A stretch of 64,000 bases of DNA, from contig NZ_JAKKUT010000002.1 of the NCBI RefSeq assembly GCF_029582805.1, forward strand, positions 768,001-832,000, written 5' to 3'. A program made the translations under genes and the position numbers. The DNA comes from Candidatus Synechococcus calcipolaris G9. Lineage in GTDB: Bacteria > Cyanobacteriota > Cyanobacteriia > Thermosynechococcales > Thermosynechococcaceae. The notes beneath the pieces are model-generated. The model was not told where the DNA came from. It saw nothing but the letters and a program-made list of their open reading frames with translations, and made no database searches. Positions within the stretch are counted from its first letter, which is position 1. The number at the start of each line of letters is the position of its first letter. Below, one piece after another: positions 8,400 to 18,709 of this stretch.

Positions 8400-9212
8400 C
8401 TAGGGATTTTCCACGGAACTAAAGGAAGCGTTTTGATCCTGATCGGGATGACCCATGATTGAAATCAGACTGCCAATGCCTTCAATTTCAACCCGGACGA
8501 GATCGCCAGGATGTAACGGGCCAATGCCATCCGGTGTGCCGGTTAAAATCACATCCCCCGGAAATAAGGTCATCACTTGACTAATAAATGACACCAAAAC
8601 GGCGGGCTTAAACACCATCTGATCCAGGGTGGCAGCTTGTCGGGGCTGGGGATCGTCATTGACAAAGGTTTGCAGGCGGGCTGCGGCATCTACATTGCGG
8701 ACAACCCAAGGCCCGAGGGGACAAAAAGTATCAAATCCCTTGGAACGAGTCCACTGTTGCTCAGACTTCTGTAAATCCCGGGCAGTCACATCATTGGCAA
8801 TGGTGTAACCCCATATTTTCTCGATGGCTTCCGTTTCTGAGCATTCCCGGCAGCGATCGCCGATGATCAATGCTAATTCCCCTTCGTAGTCCACCTGCTG
8901 AGTTTGGGAAGGATACCAAATTGGACGCTCTGGTGCTTGAATCGTCGTCGGTGGCTTCAGAAAAATTAAGGGATGATCCGGAACCGCACTCCCCATCTCC
9001 GCCGCATGTTTCGGGTAATTGCGGCCAACCGCCACAATCTTGGAAGGGAGACAGGGGGCAAGGAGTTGGTAGGCATCTGTCCCTAGAACCGTACCCGTAG
9101 GCTGGCCCTGTAGCCACGGTGCCGCATCCCACACCTCCACCTCACGGTTGACTTGAAGCGAACCGTAATAGACCATTCCTTCTGGGGTTTGAACCCGGAC
9201 GTAACGCTGCAA
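8400..9212 (-). CDS. Fumarylacetoacetate hydrolase family protein
   Basis: Member of the FAH fold, metal-dependent hydrolases or decarboxylases acting on 2-keto acids and acylpyruvates. Metal-binding and catalytic segments are visible: VGRNYPKHAAEMG, DYEGELALIIGDRC, YTIANDVTARDLQ and VILTGTPDGIGP. The closest relatives are acylpyruvate and oxaloacetate-type hydrolases, but the substrate cannot be told from sequence. The start appears to be TTG at 9212 with a GGGGG-containing ribosome site just upstream. It is the first gene of a two-gene leftward unit with bioA. Confidence 0.88.
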   Translation of the reverse strand: MQRYVRVQTPEGMVYYGSLQVNREVEVWDAAPWLQGQPTGTVLGTDAYQLLAPCLPSKIVAVGRNYPKHAAEMGSAVPDHPLIFLKPPTTIQAPERPIWYPSQTQQVDYEGELALIIGDRCRECSETEAIEKIWGYTIANDVTARDLQKSEQQWTRSKGFDTFCPLGPWVVRNVDAAARLQTFVNDDPQPRQAATLDQMVFKPAVLVSFISQVMTLFPGDVILTGTPDGIGPLHPGDLVRVEIEGIGSLISIMGHPDQDQNASFSSVENP

Positions 9213-9314
9213 CTTGCCCCCTCAAACAAATGATAATCCCGGTGTTAGAATTGTAAAGCCTTGCTTCTGGATACCATTACCAGAGGCCGTTTGTCCATAA
9301 GGAGTTATGACACG

Positions 9315-9647
9315 ATGGCTCAAGCCTACGAAACAATGTACATTATCCGCCCTGATCTGGGAGAAGAGCAAATTGAACAGGTCATTGGTCAGTATCAAGC
9401 CATTTTAGAAAATAATGGGGCGACAAAGCTGCAAATTCAACATCGGGGTAAGCGGCGGTTTGCCTATCCGATTCACAAACTACGGGAAGGCATTTACATT
9501 CAAATGAATTACTATGGCAACGGTAGCTGTATTGCTGCCATGGAAAAGGCGATGCGCTTGAGTGATCAGGTGATTCGATTTATGACCATCACCGTTGAGG
9601 TTGAGGAAGCTGAACTAGAAGTAGAAGCGGAACCAGTCGCAGTCTAG
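9315..9647 (+). CDS. rpsF: 30S ribosomal protein S6
   Basis: Small-subunit ribosomal protein that binds 16S rRNA together with S18. The start is the ATG at 9315, giving MAQAYETMYIIRPDL, with AAGGAG about ten bases before it; the reading frame is open further upstream but that part does not resemble S6. The family signature is clear, including IQHRGKRRFAYPIHKLREG and IYIQMNYYG. The 110-residue product ends in an acidic tail (VEVEEAELEVEAEPVAV) common in cyanobacterial S6. The rpsR gene is not adjacent, unlike in many other bacteria. Confidence 0.96.
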   Translation: MAQAYETMYIIRPDLGEEQIEQVIGQYQAILENNGATKLQIQHRGKRRFAYPIHKLREGIYIQMNYYGNGSCIAAMEKAMRLSDQVIRFMTITVEVEEAELEVEAEPVAV

Positions 9648-9682
9648 GGAACCAGCAACGGATTATCGGGGAGATTAAGACC

Positions 9683-11311
9683 ATGGCTCAAGTGTCGGGG
9701 GCGCAAGCGTCGGGTAGCTGGATTTGTGATGGGGTTCCCAAAAATGGTCAAACCTATGCCAATGCCTCAGGCCCCCACCAGCCCTATGAGAACTATGGAC
9801 CAGACTGTGCCCTTTGTGGTCTCCCCCGCGAAGCCATGGGGTCATCTCCATCTCCGGCGGGGAAGGCTCCCATTGCTGCCATTATTGCCGCCCTAGTGGT
9901 CTTAGCTCTTTTAGGGGGGGGAGGATTTTTAGCCTATCGACTCATTACCGAGCGATCGCCGGAGTCCTTGCCCACCACGACCAGTCCGGCCCCCTCACCC
10001 ACCATGATCACGGGATTAATTAGTCAAACCAGTGCGGCCAATAGTGCCTACATCAGTCAAGGGGAGAAAATCCTCATTAATGAACCCAATCCCCAGCGGG
10101 CGGAATTAAAGCAAAAAGCAGCCCAGGCCTTTGCCCAGGAAGATTGGCCCACAGCCATTGAGGCCTACCAGCAGCTAGCGGATCAAGACCCCAATGATCC
10201 CGAGGCGCGCATTTATTTGAATAATGCCCGGGCCCGCCAAAACGGTCAGCCCTTGACCCTGGCTACAGTGGTTCCCATTAGTCAAAGCCCTGATACGGCC
10301 AAGGAAATTTTACGGGGGGTGGCCCAATACCAAGATCAATTTAATCGCCAGTCTTCCCCCCGTCTCCTGGAAGTGGCGATCGCCAATGAAAATACCCCCA
10401 ACGGTGCCGCCAGTTTAGCCAATGATTTAATTGGCATCCAGAATATCCAAGGGGTGCTGGGTCATGGGGTGGATGGTCGTAGTCGGGAAGCCCTAGAACA
10501 GTATGAACAGGCGCAGATGGCGGCCCTTTCTCCCCTCACAACCAGCGTAAATAATGCTGGCGGTGGTCGCATCAATCTGCAAACCCTCTCCTTATCCCAA
10601 AAGGGCAGTGAGTTACTCACGTCCTATCTGGATAATTCGGCCAAAACCCTGGCGGAGTACGCTGCAAACAACGCACCCAATCCAAGGATTGCCCTAATCT
10701 ATAACTCCGATAGTCCCTACAGTGATGAGTTAAAGACCAAGTTGGCGGCCGCTATTCCCCAGTTTCGCGGCCAGGTAGTGATAGAAATTGATACTGCCGC
10801 GGCCAATTTTAATCCCAGTCAAGCGGTGAGTGCGGCCCGGCAGGCGGGTGCAACTACCATGATTTTGGCCCTCAGCCGGGCTAAGGTGGATGATGCCATT
10901 TCCCTGGCGATCGCCAACCAAGCCAATGGTACTCCCCTGCCAATATTGGGAAGCGATCAACTCTATACACCGGATTTACTCCTCAAGGGCGATCGGGCGA
11001 TCGCGGACATTGTTTTAGCCGTTCCCTGGAGTACCAGTCCCGGTGATCCGTTTGCCCAGGAAGCTGCCGAAGCCTGGAAAGGACGGGTGAGTTGGCGTAC
11101 CACCACCGCCTATGATGCCACCCAAGCCCTCGTCCAAGCCATGGAGCAGGGGGGCGATCGCTCAGGGGTAAATCAAATTCTCAGTCAAGGGGTACAAATT
11201 TCCGGAACCACCACCCAAGGCAGTGATTTTGATCAAGTGCCCCTGGTGAAAGCTGTACCGGGAACCAGCGGCCCCCGTGGCTCCAACTATCAATTTGATC
11301 CCATTCTTTAG
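9683..11311 (+). CDS. Membrane-anchored TPR and periplasmic-binding-like protein
   Basis: A 542-residue multidomain protein. Residues 1-55 contain a cysteine-containing, zinc-ribbon-like segment (WICDGV, then DCALCGLP). A single membrane helix follows at about 66-88, then a Pro/Thr linker, a TPR-like pair (EDWPTAIEAYQQLADQDPND, residues about 145-170) and a large domain resembling the amino-acid ABC transporter receptor family (Peripla_BP_6 type), with ARQAGATTMILALSRAKVDD and TAYDATQALVQAMEQGG. It is tethered to the membrane rather than free and has no permease beside it, so it may sense a ligand rather than feed a transporter. The role is unknown. Confidence 0.75.
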   Translation: MAQVSGAQASGSWICDGVPKNGQTYANASGPHQPYENYGPDCALCGLPREAMGSSPSPAGKAPIAAIIAALVVLALLGGGGFLAYRLITERSPESLPTTTSPAPSPTMITGLISQTSAANSAYISQGEKILINEPNPQRAELKQKAAQAFAQEDWPTAIEAYQQLADQDPNDPEARIYLNNARARQNGQPLTLATVVPISQSPDTAKEILRGVAQYQDQFNRQSSPRLLEVAIANENTPNGAASLANDLIGIQNIQGVLGHGVDGRSREALEQYEQAQMAALSPLTTSVNNAGGGRINLQTLSLSQKGSELLTSYLDNSAKTLAEYAANNAPNPRIALIYNSDSPYSDELKTKLAAAIPQFRGQVVIEIDTAAANFNPSQAVSAARQAGATTMILALSRAKVDDAISLAIANQANGTPLPILGSDQLYTPDLLLKGDRAIADIVLAVPWSTSPGDPFAQEAAEAWKGRVSWRTTTAYDATQALVQAMEQGGDRSGVNQILSQGVQISGTTTQGSDFDQVPLVKAVPGTSGPRGSNYQFDPIL

Positions 11312-11350
11312 GAGCAAGAGACTGATCTGGTCAGTCAACCTAGAGAAGGT

Positions 11351-12085
11351 ATGTCACAGAGTTTGCCATTGATGGCTCCCCAGGTTATTTTCCTCGATGC
11401 CGTTGGCACATTGTTTGGCCTACGGCAATCCGTTGGCAATGTCTACAGCCAATTTGCCGCTAATGCCGGAGTTAATGTAGACGCAACCCAACTGAATCAG
11501 GCCTTCATTGCCTCCTTTCGCGCCGCACCCCGGTGTGCCTTTCCAGGGGTGTCCCCCCCAGCATTACCCCAACTGGAATACCACTGGTGGAAAGATGTGG
11601 CCGCAAACAGTTTTGCCGCAGTGGATGCCCTAGGTCTATTCCCAGATTTTGATCAGTTTTTTCAACCCCTCTTTGCCTATTACGAAACCGCGGCTCCCTG
11701 GTATCTCTACCCTGATGTTCTGCCAGCATTGAACTACTGGCAAAGTCATGGTACTGCCTTGGCGGTGATCTCAAATTTTGATAGCCGCTTGCATCAGGTG
11801 CTCCAGGTATTGGGCCTAGGGGAGTTTTTTAGTTCCCTTACCCTATCAAGTCAGGTGGGAGCCGCCAAACCCGATATTGAGATTTTCCACAGGGCCTTGG
11901 AGGCGTACTCCATTTCCCCAGAGCAGGCCTGGCATATTGGTGATAGCTGGAGTGAAGATGTCCAAGGGGCGATCGCCAGTGGGATTAACCCCATTTGGCT
12001 GAATCGAGAGAATGCCCTCTTTCAGGATCAGCCGGTCGATGATACCCATTCTGTCCTAACTATTTCTTCCTTAACAGACCTATAG
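11351..12085 (+). CDS. HAD superfamily hydrolase, subfamily IA
   Basis: Probable phosphatase of the haloacid dehalogenase superfamily (244 residues). Motif I is VIFLDAVGTLFGL, in which the nucleophilic Asp is kept but the usual second Asp of DxD is replaced (DAVGT), as in the REG-2/HDHD3-like branch common in cyanobacteria. Motif II is AVISNFDSRL, motif III includes the lysine of GAAKPDIEIF, and motif IV is HIGDSWSEDVQGA. The substrate is unknown. A rho-independent terminator lies 230 bases downstream. Confidence 0.85.
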   Translation: MSQSLPLMAPQVIFLDAVGTLFGLRQSVGNVYSQFAANAGVNVDATQLNQAFIASFRAAPRCAFPGVSPPALPQLEYHWWKDVAANSFAAVDALGLFPDFDQFFQPLFAYYETAAPWYLYPDVLPALNYWQSHGTALAVISNFDSRLHQVLQVLGLGEFFSSLTLSSQVGAAKPDIEIFHRALEAYSISPEQAWHIGDSWSEDVQGAIASGINPIWLNRENALFQDQPVDDTHSVLTISSLTDL

Positions 12086-12230
12086 CCAACTTGGTTGCCA
12101 CCGCCATCCCCGATCCTAGGGAATAAAACATTAAATATACTTATCTATCCTGAGAATATCTTTAGCAAACTATTATGTATGAACTTTTGTGATCCTTGTT
12201 CCCTTACTCTATTAGGTAATCAGCTTACTT

Positions 12231-12339
12231 TTCTGCACAAGCCCATACTTCGGTAGCACGTTTGTGCGGGGGTGTACCTCTGATTGAGACAAGATATAAT
12301 CGGGCTGAATGACCAGTAATTATTGCTGGTCTTTTTTTT
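12231..12339 (+). ncRNA. Candidate structured small RNA or long 3' end
   Basis: The 360-base gap 12086-12445 has no gene. Within it, GCACAA (12235-12240) pairs with TTGTGC (12262-12267), and between them lies a UUCG-tetraloop hairpin (TAC-TTCG-GTA). The stretch ends in a strong terminator at 12311-12339. It may be a small RNA or the processed 3' end of the HAD-hydrolase mRNA. No known RNA family was recognised, and no convincing promoter could be fixed, although several AT-rich -10-like boxes occur between 12130 and 12180 and TATAAT occurs at 12295. Confidence 0.35.
12311..12339 (+). terminator. Rho-independent terminator
   Basis: GACCAG (12311-12316) and CTGGTC (12326-12331) form a stem around an AT-rich loop, followed directly by eight T residues. 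It ends rightward transcription from the HAD-hydrolase gene or from a small RNA upstream. Confidence 0.85.
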
Positions 12340-12445
12340 GAGCAGGGAAGAAAAGATCAAAGTCCCTCTCTCTCACTGATCTTGTGTAGGTTTTTTGTTC
12401 AAGGGTTGATGCCATAGGAGCAGGGTGGCTTGTATTAAATTAATT

Positions 12446-14422
12446 CTAGAAGAAAAAAGGAAGTCCAGTAAATAGTGACACTAGTACGCCCGTTGCAGCT
12501 AGAGCTTTAAGGCCCACACGAACATTTTTGTCAAATTTATCTCGATCTTCTCGTTCTTGTATAGCTTGAAGCAGAAGAAATTGATCTTCGTCACTCAGGG
12601 TAACAATATATTCTTCTGTTAATGTATTGGCTGGAATTCTCTTAAAGTGATTAATAGACTCACGCATTTTTTGTTTGAATTGATCTTGTTTTTTCTCAAA
12701 TTCTTTTTTTGTATTCTTTTTATGCTCTTCTGCGTCGTTTTTTATTTTCCATATTTTTGAATATGTTTTTTCACTAACAGTTGGAAGAGATATCATCATA
12801 AGTGTTACTAGTCCCCAAAAAGTAATCCATAAACAAGCAAAAACAACCATTAATCCACCAAGTTGAATTGCATAATATCCTAGTAAACATTGCATTGAGC
12901 CACTAATAAATACGATAAACTTTGCTCCAATAGTTGAACCTTCTATCTGTTTTTTGGAAAAATTACTAAGCTTTGCTTTTTTTTCTTTTTCAATATTTTT
13001 TATTGCTTCCTTATATTCTCGTTCAAAATCGTCCTGCTGTTGTTTTAATTTCTCAGAAACAGATCTCATTCGTCCTGGATGAAAAGGTTTGGAAGGAACA
13101 GGTGCTAGTTCCTGATGCTCTGATTCAGGAAACTGAGGATTATCGTAAGCTGCCTTAACTACATCTAATTGTTTATCTTTTGCTAAGTTAATGAGAACAG
13201 CAATAGGAGTATTTAGATTCTTGGCAACCGCTCGACGCACACTGAAGGATTCTTGGTCCTGGGCAAGGTATTCCAAAATTGATGAAGAAGTATTTGGATT
13301 TTCTGCAACTTTTCGCCGTACTATTCTATGGGTATCATTTGCTAATTGCTCCAAAACAAAAATAGGAGTGTTTGGATCACTGGCTAATTTTTCACGTTCT
13401 TCAAGACTCGCACGTTCTTCAAGACGTAAAACAACTTGATTTGTAGATGCTTTAGACTTGTTCTCAGAAAAACTTAAGGCAGCTAACACCTCATTGGCAG
13501 ACCCATAGCGATCTCCGGGCAAAGGTTTTAACATTTTTTCTAAAACATTTTGTAAATTTGAACTCACCGTTGCAGACCAATTCCAACGGCCACGATAAGC
13601 ATCAAATAATGTCTCAGGCCCTTTCCCGGTCAATAGCACCAAACACGTTACTGCCAAGGCATACAAATCTGAACTGGGCGATACCCGATCACCCCGTATC
13701 TGTTCCGGTGGTGCAAAGTACGGTGTATAAATGCTGGTATGGTGTCCTTTTTGGGTGAGTTGAGTGCCTGAAAACTGTTTTACTGCCCCAAAATCAATTA
13801 AATACAGTCGCGACTGTCCCGGAACATTAGCCACCTTCTGCCGCATAATATTGGACGGCTTAATATCCCGATGAATTGACCTGCGATCGTGGATAAACTG
13901 CAACACTGGTAAAAGTTCCTGCAAAAGCTGTAAAACTTGAGCCTCACTCAAGGGGCCCTGCCGGATCAACTCATCTTCAAGGCTGTCTCCCTCAACCAAC
14001 TCTTGGACTAAGTAAAAAAAGCGATCGGGATGCTGCCCCAGATTCGTTTTAATCTCTAAATCAAAAAACGCAAACAAATAGGGAATCTGGGGATGTTCGC
14101 CCAATTTCTCTAAAACGGTTCCCTCTCGCTCGAACAGTTCATGGGCCTTCTGAATATCCCCTGGATCCGTAAAATTTGGTCGTAATTGCTTGATCACACA
14201 TTGGCGCAAACTAGGCGTATTCAAATCCCGCGCTAAATAAGCAGCCCCAAACCCCCCGGCTCCCAATACCTTTTCCGCGACATAGTGACCCTGAAGAATT
14301 AGGGGCATTCTACAGGTCGTACAAAAACGTTGCGGAATTGCCCGCCGCTGGCGTGGATCATCTAACTCCGGCAACTGATTCTGGGGTTGACGACAACTAG
14401 GGTGAGTGCAATGTACCAACAT
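12446..14422 (-). CDS. Zinc-finger Ser/Thr protein kinase with helical repeats and membrane helices
   Basis: Cyanobacterial-type serine/threonine kinase (658 residues). Four cysteines at residues 5, 10, 34 and 37 likely bind zinc. The kinase domain spans about 45-315 with ATP loop GAGGFGAAYLA, Lys78, HRDIKPSN (184-191) and LIDFGAVK (208-215), so it should be active. Residues 340-430 hold short alpha-helical repeats with the recurring NPNT/LNTPI and VRRKVAEN pattern of leucine-rich-repeat-variant or HEAT-like units. A lysine-rich coiled coil, two membrane segments, another coiled coil and a final hydrophobic helix follow. It is a paralogue of the kinase at 56757, nearly identical in layout through the catalytic domain. 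The C-terminal half is AT-rich, suggesting separate origin. Confidence 0.9.
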   Translation of the reverse strand: MLVHCTHPSCRQPQNQLPELDDPRQRRAIPQRFCTTCRMPLILQGHYVAEKVLGAGGFGAAYLARDLNTPSLRQCVIKQLRPNFTDPGDIQKAHELFEREGTVLEKLGEHPQIPYLFAFFDLEIKTNLGQHPDRFFYLVQELVEGDSLEDELIRQGPLSEAQVLQLLQELLPVLQFIHDRRSIHRDIKPSNIMRQKVANVPGQSRLYLIDFGAVKQFSGTQLTQKGHHTSIYTPYFAPPEQIRGDRVSPSSDLYALAVTCLVLLTGKGPETLFDAYRGRWNWSATVSSNLQNVLEKMLKPLPGDRYGSANEVLAALSFSENKSKASTNQVVLRLEERASLEEREKLASDPNTPIFVLEQLANDTHRIVRRKVAENPNTSSSILEYLAQDQESFSVRRAVAKNLNTPIAVLINLAKDKQLDVVKAAYDNPQFPESEHQELAPVPSKPFHPGRMRSVSEKLKQQQDDFEREYKEAIKNIEKEKKAKLSNFSKKQIEGSTIGAKFIVFISGSMQCLLGYYAIQLGGLMVVFACLWITFWGLVTLMMISLPTVSEKTYSKIWKIKNDAEEHKKNTKKEFEKKQDQFKQKMRESINHFKRIPANTLTEEYIVTLSDEDQFLLLQAIQEREDRDKFDKNVRVGLKALAATGVLVSLFTGLPFFF

Positions 14423-14588
14423 CAGGGCACAGGTAAATTGGAACTATCGTTAGCTTACACAATTTTCCTTGATTTTTCTCCCAACCCCTAACGCGAGCCA
14501 TAGCAACAATCACTTTTGCTGCTCCAACCTGTTGTTAGACTCCCAAAAATTGCTCTACCTTGTTATCTCAAGGGCATTTGAAACTTTT

Positions 14589-15710
<1,122 letters not shown>

Positions 15711-15790
15711 TTATGGCATCCTCCTTAAGAAGAACCTGTCGAATTGTTCCATTAGGGTTGATAATGGGGGTGCTGTGAACGATCGCCCCT

Positions 15791-16045
15791 ATGCCGAGAA
15801 CGCCATCCGAATTTGCAGTTCACCTTCTCATTGAGGGAGGCCACCGGGAAGAAGTTCGCTTCCCCTCCATTCAAGAATTTCAGAAATGGTACAGCAGTGA
15901 GCTAGTGGCCAAGGCCGATTCCAATGACTTCATCTCCGTACCCATTAAAAATATCCAGGGGGAGTACATGGTGATTCGTCCGTCCCGGGTGATTGCCATT
16001 CGGGTTGAGCCGGTCTTTAGCTCTAGTGTCGATCGCTTTAGTTAG
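15791..16045 (+). CDS. Conserved hypothetical protein, 84 residues
   Basis: A small soluble protein with no transmembrane segment or cysteine. It contains EFAVHLLIEGGHREEVRFPSI and a C-terminal FISVPIKNIQGEYMVIRPSRV region, a mixed alpha/beta pattern resembling small conserved cyanobacterial proteins without assigned function. It stands 29 bases upstream of mltA on the same strand and could be its operon partner. The coding potential looks real: in-frame codon use matches its neighbours and HIP1 sites fall at usual frequency. No function can be assigned. Confidence 0.65.
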   Translation: MPRTPSEFAVHLLIEGGHREEVRFPSIQEFQKWYSSELVAKADSNDFISVPIKNIQGEYMVIRPSRVIAIRVEPVFSSSVDRFS

Positions 16046-16074
16046 TACCAATTAATTCGTAACGTAAAATTGCC

Positions 16075-17253
16075 ATGAGTTGGTTGCCCACGATTGCCTA
16101 CCAAACCGTGATGATTGCTGGAGTCACCCTTTTAGGCTTGACTAGTTCTCCGGCTCCATTGCAAATGCGTCCCCTTCCTGAGGTTCCAGCCGATGTGGGG
16201 TTAGATACAGGCCTGTGGGGGCCGGGGGGCGATCGCCAGCGATTATTGCGATCCATTGATGAAAGTTTGCGCTATTTGCGTACCCCTAAAGCCAAAGCTG
16301 ACTATGCCGCCTATACCGCTGAGGGCCAAGCGGGGGCCCAATTTGGCCCTGACTTGCATCAACGCATGATCCGCAGCCTCCAGCGATTTCGCCATTTAGT
16401 CCGCCATAGCCACTCCCCTCAGGAATTGCAGGCCGCCGTCCGCCGCGAATTTAATTTTTACCAGTCCGTGGGCCATGATGGTATGGGAACGGTTTCCTTT
16501 ACGGGCTACTACGAACCCACCTATCAAGCCAGCGCGGTTCCCACCGCAGACTATCGCTATCCCCTCTTTCGCCGCCCTCCTGACTTTGGGCAATGGCCCG
16601 AACCCCATCCCACCCGTGCCGACCTCGAAGGGGCTGATGGTCAACAGTGGCAGCAGGGAAAACTACAAGGACTAGAACTGGTGTGGCTGCGCGATCGCAT
16701 GGAAGCCTTTTTAATTCAGGTGCAGGGTTCCGCCCAGTTGCGGTTGACCAATGGGCAAATCATGACCGTGGGCTATGCAGGGAAAACCAATCATCCCTAC
16801 ACCAGTATTGGCCAAGAACTGATTAAAGACGGTAAAATTGCCCGGGAAGAACTGACCCTACCCCGACTCATCGCCTATTTTGAAGCCAATCCGGAGGAAC
16901 TGGACAACTATATTCCCCGAAATAAAAGTTTTGTTTTTTTTGCTAATACGGCGGGTTCCCCTGCCAGTGGCAGTATTTCCGTTCCTGTCACCCCAGAGCG
17001 ATCCATTGCCACCGATAAGAGCTTAATGCCCCCGGGAGGATTAGCCATTATTGAGACGGCCTTGCCCTTTGCCGTGAATCATGACTGGGAACAACGCCCC
17101 GTTAGTCGCTTTGTCTTGGACCAGGATACGGGCAGTGCCATTCGCGGCCCCGGCCGGGTGGATATTTTTATGGGTACGGGAGATACCGCCAAGGCGCGGG
17201 CCGGCTTAATTAATACCCCAGGGCAGCTTTATTACCTATTACTGAAACCCTAG
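16075..17253 (+). CDS. mltA: Membrane-bound lytic murein transglycosylase A
   Basis: Cleaves peptidoglycan glycan strands, forming 1,6-anhydromuropeptides in the periplasm. A short hydrophobic N-terminal stretch (residues 10-24) acts as signal peptide or anchor; no lipobox cysteine is seen, unlike E. coli MltA. The MltA barrel domain carries FTGYYEPTYQAS and FLIQVQGSAQLRLTNG, and the C-terminal 3D domain ends with RVDIFMGTGDTAKARAG, including the catalytic Asp of that family. The length (392 residues) is normal. It is followed 12 bases later by scpB. Confidence 0.93.
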   Translation: MSWLPTIAYQTVMIAGVTLLGLTSSPAPLQMRPLPEVPADVGLDTGLWGPGGDRQRLLRSIDESLRYLRTPKAKADYAAYTAEGQAGAQFGPDLHQRMIRSLQRFRHLVRHSHSPQELQAAVRREFNFYQSVGHDGMGTVSFTGYYEPTYQASAVPTADYRYPLFRRPPDFGQWPEPHPTRADLEGADGQQWQQGKLQGLELVWLRDRMEAFLIQVQGSAQLRLTNGQIMTVGYAGKTNHPYTSIGQELIKDGKIAREELTLPRLIAYFEANPEELDNYIPRNKSFVFFANTAGSPASGSISVPVTPERSIATDKSLMPPGGLAIIETALPFAVNHDWEQRPVSRFVLDQDTGSAIRGPGRVDIFMGTGDTAKARAGLINTPGQLYYLLLKP

Positions 17254-17265
17254 GATTGGTGTCAG

Positions 17266-17802
17266 TTGGAACCGGATGCAAACCTATCCCTCGCCGTCCG
17301 TTTAGAGGCAATTCTGTACCTCAAGGCCCAGCCCCTTACCCTGGCCCAATTGGCAGATTATGCCGGTAGCGATCGCCAGGATGTGGAACTCGGCCTAGTG
17401 GAATTATTCAATGACTATGCCCATCGCCACACCGCCCTAGAAATTGTCGAAACCGATGCGGGCTATTGCCTACAGTTAAAAGAGGCCTATCGGGATTTGG
17501 TTCAGACCCTAGTGCCCGTGGATTTAGGCATTGCCGCCCAACGCACCTTGGCCATGATTGCCTTTCGCGGCCCCATTGCCCAGTCCGAACTGGTGGAATT
17601 GCGAGGATCGAGTGCCTACCAGCATGTTCAGGAATTACTCACCCTTGGGTTCGTGAGTCGCCGTCGCCAAAACACGGGTCGTTCCTACTGGGTGCAGGTG
17701 ACAGAACGCTTTCATCAATATTTTCAGGTGGACAACCTACCCAAGCTTGAGCAATTAAATGAGACCGAAGATGGGACTGCTCCCCTAGAACCGGAGGGCT
17801 AA
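17266..17802 (+). CDS. scpB: Segregation and condensation protein B
   Basis: Accessory subunit of the SMC-ScpAB condensin complex, which organises and segregates the chromosome. It shows the double winged-helix pattern of ScpB: LEAILYLKAQPLTLAQLAD in the first half and TLAMIAFRGPIAQSELVELRG followed by VQELLTLGFVSRRRQNTGR in the second. The 178-residue length is normal. The start appears to be a TTG at 17266, only 12 bases after the mltA stop; no better ATG exists before the conserved part. scpA is not in the window. Confidence 0.9.
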   Translation: MEPDANLSLAVRLEAILYLKAQPLTLAQLADYAGSDRQDVELGLVELFNDYAHRHTALEIVETDAGYCLQLKEAYRDLVQTLVPVDLGIAAQRTLAMIAFRGPIAQSELVELRGSSAYQHVQELLTLGFVSRRRQNTGRSYWVQVTERFHQYFQVDNLPKLEQLNETEDGTAPLEPEG

Positions 17803-17983
17803 AATTTACGTTGGCCGCTGCCATCCATGCCGGATCAGTACCCTGATCATCATAAAATGAACACGTATAAAAAATAAACCCTATTTGGAGGTGGGCAGAT
17901 TGTCCCTGGGTGTTGATCCATCAACCTGATCAAGAAACCCAAATCACTAAACATAGTGGGACAGTTGTAGCTCAAGGATTTCT

Positions 17984-18688
17984 ATGAGTGATGCCGTTAA
18001 ATTAATGAAGCAAGCCGTAGCCAAAGCTGCCGCCGAGCGGGTGAAATCAGGTATGGTGGTGGGTCTGGGCACGGGATCAACTACGGCCTTTGTGATCCAA
18101 TTCCTAGGCGATCGCCTCCGTTCAAGAGAATTAACCGATATTCGCGGCATTCCCACCTCGTTTCAGGCCTCTGTCCTCGCTAAAAAGTATGGCATCCCCC
18201 TCGTCACCCTAGATGATGTTGAGCACCTAGACCTGGCGATCGATGGTGCAGACGAAGTAGACCCGGACAAAAATCTGATTAAGGGGGGCGGAGCCGCCCA
18301 TACCCGCGAAAAAATTGTCGATTCCCTTGCCGACGAATTTATAGTCGTCGTGGATAGCAGCAAGCTTGTGGATCGTCTGGGTTCCACCTTCCCTGTGCCC
18401 ATTGAACTCTTACCCCTTGCCCTGAGTCCAGTCACCCGGGCTGTGGAAAAAATGGGGGGGCAACCCAATCTCCGCATGGGCGTAAAAAAAGATGGCCCCG
18501 TCATTACCGATCAAGGCAACTTGGTTTTAGATGTCACCTTTGATGAAATTAAGGATCCAGCTTCCCTTGAGGCCTCCCTGAATAATATTCCTGGGGTTCT
18601 TGAGAATGGCCTATTTGTGGGTGTGGCTGATATTATTTTGGTCGGGGAATTAGACGGTGAGACCCCCAAGGTTCGAGAAATCAACTGA
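17984..18688 (+). CDS. rpiA: Ribose-5-phosphate isomerase A
   Basis: Interconverts ribose-5-phosphate and ribulose-5-phosphate in the Calvin cycle and pentose phosphate pathway. Key segments are present: [19 protein letters not shown] (phosphate loop), [20 protein letters not shown] (with catalytic Asp residues and the conserved lysine) and the catalytic Glu in HTREKIV. The 234-residue length is typical. The ATG follows AAGGAT by a few bases. The 181-base gap upstream is likely to hold its own promoter. Confidence 0.97.
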   Translation: MSDAVKLMKQAVAKAAAERVKSGMVVGLGTGSTTAFVIQFLGDRLRSRELTDIRGIPTSFQASVLAKKYGIPLVTLDDVEHLDLAIDGADEVDPDKNLIKGGGAAHTREKIVDSLADEFIVVVDSSKLVDRLGSTFPVPIELLPLALSPVTRAVEKMGGQPNLRMGVKKDGPVITDQGNLVLDVTFDEIKDPASLEASLNNIPGVLENGLFVGVADIILVGELDGETPKVREIN

Positions 18689-18709
18689 GCCAACACACTT
18701 GCTAAGCTG

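Noticed and set aside
12250-12340. Yfr1 or 6S RNA in the kinase/HAD gap
   Set aside because: The ACTCCTCACAC signature of Yfr1 and the 6S bulge structure are not found.
18163-18504. Leftward frame inside rpiA
   Set aside because: Shadow of a conserved gene with strong codon bias; composition is the complement of rpiA.
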